From assembly GCA_031418715.1 (NCBI GenBank), contig JANOJL010000056.1:1-64000 (forward strand): a stretch of 64,000 nucleotides of DNA. Reading direction: 5' to 3'. The notes below the pieces were generated by a model. It was given only the letters and a program-made list of their open reading frames with translations. It ran no database searches and was not told where the DNA came from. Positions 8,989 to 17,231 of the stretch are shown one piece after another. Numbering within the stretch: the first letter of the stretch is position 1; each line of letters begins with the position of its first letter. The stretch comes from JANMDU01 sp031418715. GTDB lineage: Bacteria; Pseudomonadota; Gammaproteobacteria; Burkholderiales; Burkholderiaceae_C. A program made the position numbers and the translations under genes.

Positions 8989-9053
8989 GCTATTATATTA
9001 ATAGCACACTACACAATTAATATAACGGGTAGAGGCCGATTTAGCTTGAAAAA
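8989..9053 (+). repeat. Dispersed 65-bp repeat, copy 2 (intergenic)
   Basis: A well-kept copy: GCTATTATATTAATAGC, then ATATAACGGGTAGAGGCC, then GATTTAGCTTGAAAAA. It starts 2 bp from the NUDIX start codon and ends exactly at the cysM stop codon, so it occupies the whole gap between two minus-strand genes. Confidence 0.85.
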
Positions 9054-9977
9054 TCATGCAGGAAACACGCCTGTGGAAAGATAACGATCGCCACGATCAC
9101 ACACAATGAACACGATCACCGCATCCTTCTCACGCGCTGCCATCTGTTGCGCCACCCAGCACGCGCCCGCTGCAGAAATGCCTGCAAAGATACCTTCCAC
9201 CCGCGCCATTTCACGGCAAGTATCTTCAGCATCTAGCTGGCTCACGTAGATCAACTCATCCACACGACTCGGCTCATAAATCTTTGGCAAATATTCTTGC
9301 GGCCATTTGCGAATACCCGGAATCCGCGAGCCTTCTGAGGGCTGCGCACCGATGATGCGAATCGCAGGATTCTTTTCTTTCAAGAATTTTGAGACGCCAG
9401 TGATGGTGCCGGTGGTGCCCATCGCACTGACGAAATGCGTGACTCTTCCGCCTGTTTGTTGCCAGATTTCAGGCCCTGTGGTCTCGTAATGGACGCGTGG
9501 ATTATCTGAATTAGAGAATTGATCGAGTACTCGGCCTTTGCCCTCTTTTTGCATGTTGTCAGCCAGATCCCGGGCGTATTCCATGCCGCCGCTCTTGGGC
9601 GTCAAGATCAGTTCTGCGCCAAAGGCTTTCATGGTTTGCGCCCGCTCAATCGAGAGGTCTTCCGGCATGATGAGCACCATTTTGTAGCCCTTGATGGCGG
9701 CAGCCATCGCCAGCGCGATGCCGGTGTTGCCCGAAGTGGCTTCAATCAGCGTATCGCCGGGTTTGATGTCACCACGCTCTTGCGCGCGCTGGATCATGGA
9801 GAGCGCAGGCCGATCTTTCACGCTGCCAGCGGGGTTGTTGCCCTCTAGCTTTCCGAGGATCACGTTGCCATTCGCCTCACTGCTGCTGGCGCTCAAGCGT
9901 TGCAGGCGCACGAGGGGCGTTTTGCCGATGGCGTCTTCAATTGTGGGGAAATCTGTGTTGTTTTGTCGCAAAGTCAT
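9054..9977 (-). CDS. cysM: Cysteine synthase B (O-acetylserine sulfhydrylase)
   Basis: This 307-residue PLP enzyme makes cysteine from O-acetylserine and sulfide or thiosulfate. The PLP lysine is Lys54 in NNPAGSVKDRPAL. The substrate loop EATSGNTGIALAMAAA (about 81-96) and the phosphate-binding GTTGTITGVSKFL (about 185) are present. The CysM-type GSRIPGIRKWPQEYLP separates it from CysK. The open frame extends to 10082, but that part overlaps tRNA-Leu, so I place the start at 9977. Confidence 0.94.
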   Translation of the reverse strand: MTLRQNNTDFPTIEDAIGKTPLVRLQRLSASSSEANGNVILGKLEGNNPAGSVKDRPALSMIQRAQERGDIKPGDTLIEATSGNTGIALAMAAAIKGYKMVLIMPEDLSIERAQTMKAFGAELILTPKSGGMEYARDLADNMQKEGKGRVLDQFSNSDNPRVHYETTGPEIWQQTGGRVTHFVSAMGTTGTITGVSKFLKEKNPAIRIIGAQPSEGSRIPGIRKWPQEYLPKIYEPSRVDELIYVSQLDAEDTCREMARVEGIFAGISAAGACWVAQQMAAREKDAVIVFIVCDRGDRYLSTGVFPA

Positions 9978-10030
9978 AGCCTGTACTGTGCCATAATTGT
10001 GGGCTTCGCATCTGCGACTCACGCATACCC

Positions 10031-10115
10031 GCCCGGGTGGTGAAATTGGTAGACGCAGGGGACTCAAAATCCCCCGCCGCAAGGCGTGCCGGTTCGATTC
10101 CGGCCTCGGGCACCA
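10031..10115 (+). tRNA. tRNA-Leu(CAA)
   Basis: A complete 85-nt class II tRNA. Acceptor GCCCGGG pairs with CTCGGGC, the anticodon loop is CTCAAAA (anticodon CAA), there is a long variable arm, the T loop is TTCGATT, and CCA is encoded at 10113-10115. A terminator follows about 50 bp later. Confidence 0.96.
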
Positions 10116-10163
10116 CGGCTTTTCCCTTTTTTAAGCAAATACAAGGGAAACTCAGAGGAAAAA

Positions 10164-10196
10164 GAAAACCGCCCCAGGGCGGTTTTCTTCTTTTTG
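10164..10196 (+). terminator. Rho-independent terminator after tRNA-Leu
   Basis: GAAAACCGCC (10164-10173) and GGCGGTTTTC (10178-10187) form a perfect stem around CCAG. TTCTTTTT follows. Confidence 0.9.
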
Positions 10197-10441
10197 CAGC
10201 CGAAATAGGAACACCCATTCCCATTTTCGCCCCAAAAGACAGCCCATCTGGCAAGTATGGCTCAAACAAGAAACAAATGGCGTGTCCAACTCTATGTCAC
10301 GGGCACGAGAGCGCAGGCTTTGGGGAGCGATAGATATGGCATGACAGTGTTTGAAGGCCTAATAGTTTACAGCTTATTGCTTCCACGCCACAATTAAAAG
10401 CCTGAGGCATTTTGCGGTGACATCACAAAGGGAGTTCAAGC
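10197..10441. other. Gene-free stretch after tRNA-Leu with a possible integrase scrap
   Basis: No convincing gene is present. A 46-codon frame on the + strand (10257-10397) opens MAQTRNKWRVQLYVTGTRA. This faintly resembles the N-terminal arm-binding start of phage-type tyrosine integrases, which often sit next to tRNA genes. It ends without any catalytic domain and has no clear ribosome binding site. It could equally be chance. Confidence 0.3.
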
Positions 10442-11257
10442 GTGTTGTTGGGAGAACAAAAATCTATACTCACCATTGGCCTGTTTTCCGCGCTGGCCGA
10501 CGGCAGCAAAGGTGATGCTGAGCGCGAGGAGATTCGCCGCATGGCACTGTCGCTGGCTGATGGTGCAGACCAGGCCGACCTGACCCGCCTGGTGCAAGAC
10601 GTACTGTTGAAGCGCGTGCAACTGTCATCTGCCACTAGCGTGTTAACTGACAGTAGCCGGCGACAGCTGGCCTACGAAATGGCGGTCTGCGTATGCGATG
10701 CCGATGGCCGACAAACCGATGCTGAGCGGCGGTTTTTAGCCGATTTAAAGCAGCAGCTACACCTGAACACAGAGCAAACCGAGGCCTTTGACCAGCAAGC
10801 GAATGAGATTGTGGAGTTGGCCGAGATCGCAGTGCCGATAACGGCCATGACGACTCCAACACCGTCTTCAGTGTCCGAAGCCGAGCTGGATCAGGGGCAT
10901 ATCAAAGAATTTATCGCAGCTGTGGGCGTGGGTTTAGGCTCCCAGTACCTAGAGCAGTTTGGACGCAAGTTGCTCGGCGGTCTGCTGGGTAAGGTGGCTG
11001 GTAAAACCATAGGCAAAATCGGCGGCGCCGCCACAAGAATGGCATTTTCATTTGCCACCACCTACGCTCTGGGCCAAGTGGCCAAACGCTATTACGCAGG
11101 CGGCCGCAGCATGAACACGGCCGTACTTCGCGACACTTTTCAGAATTTGCTCAGCCCTGCTAAGCAAATGCAAGCCCAGTACCTACCGCAAATCCAGCAA
11201 AAAGCGGCCAGCCTGGACTCGGTTCAATTGATGAAGATGTTGCGTGGAAGCCCCTGA
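10442..11257 (+). CDS. TerB-like protein with glycine-rich C-terminal half
   Basis: 271 residues from a GTG start. The N-terminal part (about 1-130) is an all-helical TerB-like region with repeated acidic motifs (ALADGSKGDAEREEIRR near 16-32; CDADGRQTDAERRFLADL near 84-101), the pattern seen in metal-binding TerB/DjlA-type domains. The C-terminal part (about 160-215) is a Gly/Ala-rich, mildly hydrophobic helix region. Function is unknown. The stop overlaps the next gene's start by 14 bp, so it should be translated with the lipid kinase and phosphoesterase that follow. Confidence 0.7.
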   Translation: MLLGEQKSILTIGLFSALADGSKGDAEREEIRRMALSLADGADQADLTRLVQDVLLKRVQLSSATSVLTDSSRRQLAYEMAVCVCDADGRQTDAERRFLADLKQQLHLNTEQTEAFDQQANEIVELAEIAVPITAMTTPTPSSVSEAELDQGHIKEFIAAVGVGLGSQYLEQFGRKLLGGLLGKVAGKTIGKIGGAATRMAFSFATTYALGQVAKRYYAGGRSMNTAVLRDTFQNLLSPAKQMQAQYLPQIQQKAASLDSVQLMKMLRGSP

Positions 11258-12248
11258 GATTGACCGCGCTGCACCGCTGATCTTCGTCATCAACGCCGGA
11301 GCGGGTAGCGCCGATGCCCAGGCCAAGCGGGAGGTGATTGAAAATGCATTGGTGCGTGCCGGGCGCACAGGTGAGCTTGTTTTTGCCCGACCTGCTGATT
11401 TACTCAACGCGGCGCGCCAAGCTGCTGCGCATGCCTCAGCCAAGCGGGGCGCCGTGGTGGCAGTGGGCGGAGATGGGACTGTCAATACCGTCTCGCAGGC
11501 CGCGCACGCACAGGGCTGTGCAATGGGCGTCATTCCCCAAGGTACGTTCAACTACTTTGCCAGAACCCACGGCATTCCTGCCGAGCCCGAGCTGGCGGCG
11601 CAGTTGCTTTTTGAGTTTGCACCGCTGCCGGTACAGGTGGCCACAATCAACAACCAAGTTTTTCTGGTCAACGCCAGCCTGGGCTTGTATCCCCAGTTGC
11701 TGGAAGACCGCGAGGCTTACAAGGCACGTTTTGGCCGCAGCCGTTTGGTGGCCATTGGCGCTGCCTGCGTTACTCTGCTTCGCGCACACCGCAAGTTGCG
11801 TTTGCATATCGAGCTAGGAAGTAGCGCGCGCGATGTGCGCACGCCAACCCTGTTTGTGGGCAATAACCGGCTGCAACTGGAGCAAATTGGGGTTCAGGTC
11901 GGCCAGCGCGCAGTGGGGGCACCTGATGATGGCAGCATTGCCGCAGTGATGCTGCGCCCTATCGGCACTTTTGCCATGATGCGCCTGATGCTGCGCGGTG
12001 CGATGGGCACACTGGGTGAGGCAGACAGCGTGGAGAGTTTTGCCTTCGACCATATGGTGGTGCGACCCCGGCTGGACTATGGCCGACGTAAGATCAAAGT
12101 CGCCTTTGATGGCGAGGTGCAGTGGATGCGCACGCCGATTGAGTTTTTGGTATCGCCCAAGCCGTTGTATTTGCTCAAGCCTGCGCTTGAGTCTTCGGCT
12201 ATTCCGTCAGCCCTTGGCGCAGCAGAACCTGTGCAACCAAGCGCGTGA
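11244..12248 (+). CDS. Diacylglycerol/lipid kinase family protein (YegS-like)
   Basis: 334 residues. The DAGK catalytic domain has the nucleotide-binding GGDGT (about 75-79), then PQGTFNYFARTHGIP (about 98-112), where the family usually has GTxNxFA. The YegS-like beta-sandwich C-terminal half follows, with VAFDGE near residue 289. Such enzymes phosphorylate membrane lipids such as diacylglycerol or phosphatidylglycerol at the inner membrane. The GTG start lies inside the end of the TerB-like gene, and the phosphoesterase starts 4 bp after the stop, so the three form a tight operon. Confidence 0.85.
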   Translation: MEAPEIDRAAPLIFVINAGAGSADAQAKREVIENALVRAGRTGELVFARPADLLNAARQAAAHASAKRGAVVAVGGDGTVNTVSQAAHAQGCAMGVIPQGTFNYFARTHGIPAEPELAAQLLFEFAPLPVQVATINNQVFLVNASLGLYPQLLEDREAYKARFGRSRLVAIGAACVTLLRAHRKLRLHIELGSSARDVRTPTLFVGNNRLQLEQIGVQVGQRAVGAPDDGSIAAVMLRPIGTFAMMRLMLRGAMGTLGEADSVESFAFDHMVVRPRLDYGRRKIKVAFDGEVQWMRTPIEFLVSPKPLYLLKPALESSAIPSALGAAEPVQPSA

Positions 12249-12252
12249 TGAC

Positions 12253-13131
12253 ATGAGCATATTGATGCAAGTTTCGGACACACATTTCGGCACTGAGCAG
12301 CCCGATGTGATGCAAGCCCTGGTCGTATTAGCGCAGCGCTTGAGCCCTGATTTGTTGGTGCTGTCTGGTGATATTACCCAGCGCGCACGACCCGCACAGT
12401 TCAAGGCGGCGCGTGCCTTCATGAACAACCTAGGCGCACCCATGGTCTCGGTGCCGGGAAATCACGATATTGCGATGTTTAACCTAACAGCGCGCGTTTT
12501 TTGGCCTTACAAACACTACAGCCAAGCCTTTGGCGCAAATTTGGAGCCAGTGCATTCTTGTCCCCATCTGCTGGTGCAATGCGTCAACACCACCCGCGCT
12601 TACCGGCATCAGCATGGCGAGGTTTCGATGGCGCAAATTGAGTCTGTGGCCGCCAGACTAGGGCAAGCCAGCGCCGCGCAGCTGCGTGTGGTGGTGGTGC
12701 ACCAGCCCATGGCCGTGCAGAGAGCGCAAGATGCCGTGCACCTCGTGCGTGGTCACGCAGCAGCATTGAAGCGCTGGGCCAGTGCTGGAGCCGACGTGGT
12801 GATGGGCGGGCATATTCACCTGCCCTATGTCATGCCATTGACTGGCCTGGCGCGTCCCCTGTGGGCTGTGCAGGCGGGTACTGCGGTGTCTAAAAGGGTG
12901 CGGCCTGGCGTGCCCAATTCGGTCAATGTGCTGCATTGGGGTAGCGATGCAAATTCTAATTCCACACCTAGAGTTTTGCGCATTGAGCAATGGGATTTTG
13001 ATGCTGCGCAGCAAGCGTTTGGCTGCGTGCGCGTGACCGAGGTGGAGCCGTACAGAGTGCGCGAAGGCTTGGCTATGCGCACCACGATAGATCCTGAAGA
13101 CAACCCGGTTTTAATCGCCGCCTCACCCTGA
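12253..13131 (+). CDS. Metallophosphoesterase (CpdA/Icc-like)
   Basis: A calcineurin-like phosphoesterase of 292 residues. Metal-binding motifs are in order: VSDTHFG (about 7-13), SGDITQ (about 38-43), GNHD (about 72-75) and GGHIHLPY (about 184-191). This is the class III cyclic nucleotide phosphodiesterase layout, but substrates in the family vary and cAMP is not certain. The open frame reaches back into the lipid kinase gene (11998). I use the ATG at 12253, just before the first metal motif and 4 bp after the kinase stop. Confidence 0.85.
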   Translation: MSILMQVSDTHFGTEQPDVMQALVVLAQRLSPDLLVLSGDITQRARPAQFKAARAFMNNLGAPMVSVPGNHDIAMFNLTARVFWPYKHYSQAFGANLEPVHSCPHLLVQCVNTTRAYRHQHGEVSMAQIESVAARLGQASAAQLRVVVVHQPMAVQRAQDAVHLVRGHAAALKRWASAGADVVMGGHIHLPYVMPLTGLARPLWAVQAGTAVSKRVRPGVPNSVNVLHWGSDANSNSTPRVLRIEQWDFDAAQQAFGCVRVTEVEPYRVREGLAMRTTIDPEDNPVLIAASP

Positions 13132-13153
13132 TGTAACTCAAGACTGCACCACA

Positions 13154-13636
13154 ATGGACATCTCACTTTTATGGATCGCCTCAGCCCTGCTCATCGTCGT
13201 GGGCGTAGCTGGTACGGTGTTACCTGCCTTGCCGGGCACCTTGTTAGTTTTGGCTGGCATCGTGCTAGGCGCGTGGATTGACGACTTCACCCGCGTAGGC
13301 TGGGGCAGCGTGGCAGCGGTAGCCGTGCTGGCAGTGCTTGCCTGGTCGCTGGACTATACCGCAGGATTGCTCGGCGCAAAAAAAGCTGGTGCCAGTCGCT
13401 ACGCCATTGCAGGTGCGGCGCTGGGCACCGTGGCAGGCATTTTCATGGGTCTGATTGGCGTGTTGTTCATGCCATTGGCAGGCGCAGCGGTGGGCGAATA
13501 CATTGCCCGTAAAAATCACCAGCAAGCCATCAAAGTTGGTATTGCCACCTGGCTAGGCATCATGGTTGGCCTGGTTGCCAAAGTCGTCATCGCTTTCATG
13601 ATGATTGGTATTTTTGTTGCTGCGCTTTGGATATAG
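13154..13636 (+). CDS. DUF456 family membrane protein
   Basis: 160 residues, nearly all hydrophobic, with about four to five membrane segments. Conserved features include GVAGTVLPALPGTLLVLAG near residues 17-35 and a glycine-rich GLLGAKKAGASRYAIAG around 71-87, typical of DUF456. It follows the phosphoesterase by 22 bp on the same strand and may belong to the same transcript. Function is unknown. Confidence 0.85.
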   Translation: MDISLLWIASALLIVVGVAGTVLPALPGTLLVLAGIVLGAWIDDFTRVGWGSVAAVAVLAVLAWSLDYTAGLLGAKKAGASRYAIAGAALGTVAGIFMGLIGVLFMPLAGAAVGEYIARKNHQQAIKVGIATWLGIMVGLVAKVVIAFMMIGIFVAALWI

Positions 13637-13906
13637 TGCGTTTCATTCATTGAAGAAAATCAACAGCATCCGATTTTGGGCAATATGTATGCAGCCGACT
13701 CGTGCAAACTAGCCGGGCTTTTTCATGTTTGATGGCGTTGTCATGCCGCATCCTCAGATGTAACAACAAACCCTTTTCCTAGAAATAGTGTTGCTGGAAA
13801 CTTCCATCCTTGGTAAACTGCATTTGGTTGCATTTGCATAAGAAATTTTTGCCATTTGTAACTCAAATGAATACTTTTAGCCTCATTTATTGAAAGAAGC
13901 TCTCTT

Positions 13907-15121
13907 TTGTTAACCAAATTGCTGCGCGCGATCAGCGGCAGCCCCGAACGCACTGACTGGGAAAGCATGCTCACGCAAGTGAGCGGGGAGAGCTCTGCTT
14001 GGGCGGAATCAGACGCAATACGCACAGGCAGTTTTGGCACAAACCGTTTGGTGGCTGCGCCGGACTCGCACGCACCAGATGTGAACTTGGCCTTGCTCGG
14101 TCTCTCGGGCGAAGAAGTGAGTGCTCGGGCGAAAGCAATTGCGCGCGAGTTGCATGCGCTGGCCGAACGCGGTGCCACCGTGCAGCAATGGAATATTTTG
14201 ATCCGCGATGTGACAGCATTGGCTGACATGGGGCAAACCATCAACTCGTTGGCAGAAGTGAAGCTGCGCCGCGTCAAGCCGCAAGTGCAAACCATTCCGA
14301 TGCTGCCGCTGATGGGCAGTGTGTTGGCCAAGCGTGCCAATGATTTGCGCCGCTCGGGTGTGTTGCTCGTGCCGCAATTGCAAAGCTGCTCGATTGATGG
14401 CGACCCGAATCTTTGCAAAGCCTTGGTGGAATCAGCCATCGAATGGGCGATTCCATTTGGCAATCGACTCACGGTGACGACCGAACTGTCTTCTTGGGGC
14501 GACTCTGCCCGCATGAGCGTGGTGGCCGATCATGTTGTGCGCACCAGTGATGGCACAGATATTCCAACAATGGAGCGTACCAGCTTGTTCATGTGGGAAT
14601 TGATCACCGAACTCTCGCAGGCAGCAGGCGTGTTGGTCAATCGCTCACAGGTAGACGGCAAAACCGGCATTTCAATCGAATTCCCTGTGCAAAACGACAA
14701 CGACAGCGGCATTGCCAGCCATGAGCTGCGTCTGCAAACCATGGATTCGCCGCAATTGGCGCAAATGGATGTCGTGGTGTATGCGAACACACCTGCGGTA
14801 CGCATGTCGATTGATAAAGCGCTTTCTAAAGCCGAATGCCGCACGCGTTACGCCACCAGCTTGACGCATTTGATACGGGAATGCGAACTGAGTTTGCCTG
14901 CGGCAATGGTGATTGAATCAGAGTTGATGGACGAGAACGTGAAAAGCTTGATGGACGATCTGCGCCGTCACATTCGAAGCTTTGCTGTGATTGAAATTGT
15001 CAAAACACCGAATGTGTATGACGTGTCTTTGCCCGGTAGCAAAAACCCTTGCCGTTTGAGCGCGGCGCAGGTTGAAAGCAATCTGCGCGATGCGCTGGTG
15101 TTTGAGCTAGCGCAGGCCTGA
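13907..15121 (+). CDS. Degenerate histidine-kinase-like protein with pseudo-receiver
   Basis: 404 residues. A central region resembles a HATPase domain: the N-box-like CKALVESAIEWAIPFG sits near 168-183, and VDGKTGISIEFPV near 245 stands where the G box would be. The C-terminal 115 residues have the alternating hydrophobic-strand pattern of a response-regulator receiver (MDVVVYANTPAVRMSIDKAL), but there is no clear phosphoacceptor Asp after AAMVIESEL. I see no phosphorylatable His box. It may be a catalytically dead scaffold or anti-regulator. The only start in reach after the in-frame stop at 13868 is TTG at 13907 (or ATT at 13889), with GAAAGAAG as ribosome binding site. It converges on xerD. 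Confidence 0.55.
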   Translation: MLTKLLRAISGSPERTDWESMLTQVSGESSAWAESDAIRTGSFGTNRLVAAPDSHAPDVNLALLGLSGEEVSARAKAIARELHALAERGATVQQWNILIRDVTALADMGQTINSLAEVKLRRVKPQVQTIPMLPLMGSVLAKRANDLRRSGVLLVPQLQSCSIDGDPNLCKALVESAIEWAIPFGNRLTVTTELSSWGDSARMSVVADHVVRTSDGTDIPTMERTSLFMWELITELSQAAGVLVNRSQVDGKTGISIEFPVQNDNDSGIASHELRLQTMDSPQLAQMDVVVYANTPAVRMSIDKALSKAECRTRYATSLTHLIRECELSLPAAMVIESELMDENVKSLMDDLRRHIRSFAVIEIVKTPNVYDVSLPGSKNPCRLSAAQVESNLRDALVFELAQA

Positions 15122-15139
15122 TTTTTTGCATCGAGCAGA

Positions 15140-16063
15140 TTACCCACGCGGGTGATTCTCTGCCACAATTTTTTTCAAACGCTCACGCGCCACATGCGTG
15201 TAGATCGTCGTTGTAGAAATATCAACATGGCCGAGCAGCATTTGCACTGCACGCAGATCAGCGCCATGGTTGAGCAGATGCGTTGCAAATGCGTGGCGCA
15301 AGGTGTGGGGTGACAAGGGCTTATCGATGCCGGCAGACAGCCCATGCTTTTTAATGGTTTGCCAAAAGGCCACGCGCGTCATTGCTCCTCCAGCTTTGCT
15401 GCCACGCGCCGTGATGAACAAATCACCACTCTGCTGTTGCTTCAATATCTCGGGCCGCGCTTCTTTGAGATAACGCTCGACCCAATGCGCCGCATGCTCG
15501 CCGAACGGCACGATGCGCTCTTTGCTGCCTTTGCCGAAGGTACGCAGCACATGCTCTGAAAGGCTCACGTTGAACACCTTCAAGCTCACACATTCGCTCA
15601 CGCGCAGACCGCTGGCGTACATCAGTTCTAGCATCGCGCGGTCTCGTAGCCCCAAGGGTGTGGTGACATCGGGAGCAGCGAGCAATTGCTCGACTTGTGC
15701 TTCAGTGAGCGTTTTGATCGACCGCGCCAAAGGCTTCGATGAGACGAGTTTCAGCGTGGGATCGACGCTGATGATGCCTTCGCGCAAAGCCCAGCGAAAG
15801 TAGCGTTTGAAAACCGTCAGGCGGCGATTGGCAGATGTCGTCTTGGCCAAATCTAGACCACCTTTTGACGAACGGCTACGGGCCAGCTTGAAGCGATGCT
15901 CGAAATAGTTCTTGAGATCGAGCTCCTCACTTGAATCGATGCTGCGCGATTGCATCTCTTGCAACCACGCAGCATACAAGTTCAAATCACGCCGGTATGC
16001 CTCCAGCGTGTTTTTGGCTAAACCCTCTTCTAACCAGAGGGCATCGATGAAGGTATCAATCAA
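15140..16063 (-). CDS. xerD: Tyrosine recombinase XerD
   Basis: 307 residues, the usual XerD length. There is an N-terminal SAM-like core-binding domain, then the catalytic domain with Arg in ASGLRVSECVSL (about 150-161), HTLRHAFATHLL (about 253-264), GHVDISTTTIYTHV with the second His and the nucleophile Tyr (about 276-289). XerD with XerC resolves chromosome dimers at dif. It is flanked by ordinary genes, so this is the housekeeping copy rather than an element integrase. Confidence 0.93.
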   Translation of the reverse strand: MIDTFIDALWLEEGLAKNTLEAYRRDLNLYAAWLQEMQSRSIDSSEELDLKNYFEHRFKLARSRSSKGGLDLAKTTSANRRLTVFKRYFRWALREGIISVDPTLKLVSSKPLARSIKTLTEAQVEQLLAAPDVTTPLGLRDRAMLELMYASGLRVSECVSLKVFNVSLSEHVLRTFGKGSKERIVPFGEHAAHWVERYLKEARPEILKQQQSGDLFITARGSKAGGAMTRVAFWQTIKKHGLSAGIDKPLSPHTLRHAFATHLLNHGADLRAVQMLLGHVDISTTTIYTHVARERLKKIVAENHPRG

Positions 16064-16086
16064 GATCGCGTATCAAATAACCAGCA

Positions 16087-17082
16087 TCACTCCAATTTGA
16101 GTTTTTGCTGCTCAACCACTTTTTTGTACACAGCCAGTTCAGCAGCCAGTTGCTGAGTGAACTGCTCAGGCGTATTGGCCACCACGATGGAGCCTGTGTC
16201 TTCAATGCGCTTTTTGACAACCGGATCTTGCAGCGCCTTCATCGCTGCATTATGAATTTTTTGCACCACATCAGCTGGTAAACCTTTCGGACCGAGCAGC
16301 CCGTAGTAAGCCATACGGTTGACTGGCTCAAGCCCGACTTCCTTGAAAGTCGGTACGTTGGGGAATTGCGTCAAGCGCTGCGGCGCAGCGACCACGATCG
16401 GGATCAATCGACCCGCCTGAATATGCGGAAGCGCAGAGGGCACGTTGTCAAAAATAATTTCTACTTGACCACCCACGGTATCGCGCAGTGCAGGGCCTGC
16501 GCCAGAGTAAGGGATGTGGGTGATGAACACACCAGAAAGGTTTTTAAACAGCTCAGTTTGCAAATGACCGATACCGCCCGTACCAGAAGATGCGTAGCTG
16601 TATTTACCAGGGTTCTTTTTCAGCTCGGCAATGAAACCTTTGTAATCACTGGCGGGGAATTTCGGATGTACAGCAATCAGATTGGGTGTGGCAGCAATGT
16701 TGATGATCGGCGTGAAATCGGTGGCGGCGTTGTAAGGAATTTTTGGATTGATAGCGGGGTTGGCCGCTGTGGTCGAGACAGTGGCCATGCCCAAGTTGTA
16801 GCCATCGGGTACGGCTTTGGCGGTTTCGTTCGCGCCCACCACGCCACCGCCGCCAGCTTTGTTGATCACGATCACGTTTTGGCCGAGTGCTTTGCCCAAA
16901 GGCTCAGCAATAGCGCGGGCGACGATATCGGTCGTGCCGCCGGGTGCGAAGGGCACTTGCAGTTGAATGGGTTTATTGGGATAACCTTGAGCAAGAATAA
17001 AGCCACTGGCTGTTATAGATATTGCGCTGGTTGCTATTAATTTAAGAGCATTTCGTTGGCGCAACTGAGACTGAATTGACAT
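16087..17082 (-). CDS. Bug/TctC-type tripartite tricarboxylate transporter substrate-binding protein
   Basis: 331 residues. The signal peptide (about 1-32, ending near GFILAQG) leads to the mature domain starting YPNKPIQLQVPFAPGG, with the GGTTDIVARAIAEPL ligand loop and the later SSGTGGIGHLQTELFK. These are standard for the periplasmic Bug family, which binds carboxylates. No TctA/TctB membrane genes are nearby, as is common for Bug genes in Burkholderiales. A good ribosome binding site (AAGGAG) precedes the ATG. Residues about 11-24 of the signal peptide are encoded by a copy of the dispersed repeat. Confidence 0.92.
   Translation of the reverse strand: MSIQSQLRQRNALKLIATSAISITASGFILAQGYPNKPIQLQVPFAPGGTTDIVARAIAEPLGKALGQNVIVINKAGGGGVVGANETAKAVPDGYNLGMATVSTTAANPAINPKIPYNAATDFTPIINIAATPNLIAVHPKFPASDYKGFIAELKKNPGKYSYASSGTGGIGHLQTELFKNLSGVFITHIPYSGAGPALRDTVGGQVEIIFDNVPSALPHIQAGRLIPIVVAAPQRLTQFPNVPTFKEVGLEPVNRMAYYGLLGPKGLPADVVQKIHNAAMKALQDPVVKKRIEDTGSIVVANTPEQFTQQLAAELAVYKKVVEQQKLKLE
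17009..17049 (-). repeat. Dispersed repeat, copy 3 (inside Bug signal peptide)
   Basis: Partial copy: on the + strand GTTATAGATATTGCGC, then TTGCTATTAATTTAAGAGC. On the coding strand it reads LIATSAISITASG, in the same frame as the copies in ureD and boxR. It supplies much of the hydrophobic core of the signal peptide. Confidence 0.7.
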
Positions 17083-17231
17083 AAAAACTCCTTGAAGTGA
17101 AAAGCGGTGCAGCTAGGCGCTGCGATGCATGAATAATAAGCAGTTCCACAACGCTTGCGATTGTGGCTTACCCATACTCGCTAACCCTACTGGCCTTACC
17201 GGTTTCCACACCGAATAAGCCTTCACGTCAC

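Noticed and set aside
9978..10082. N-terminal extension of cysM
   Set aside because: It would run across tRNA-Leu; family starts match the ATG at 9977.
13741..14514. Long minus-strand reading frame opposite the kinase-like gene
   Set aside because: Its residues show no family pattern, while the + strand frame has recognisable domain-like blocks.
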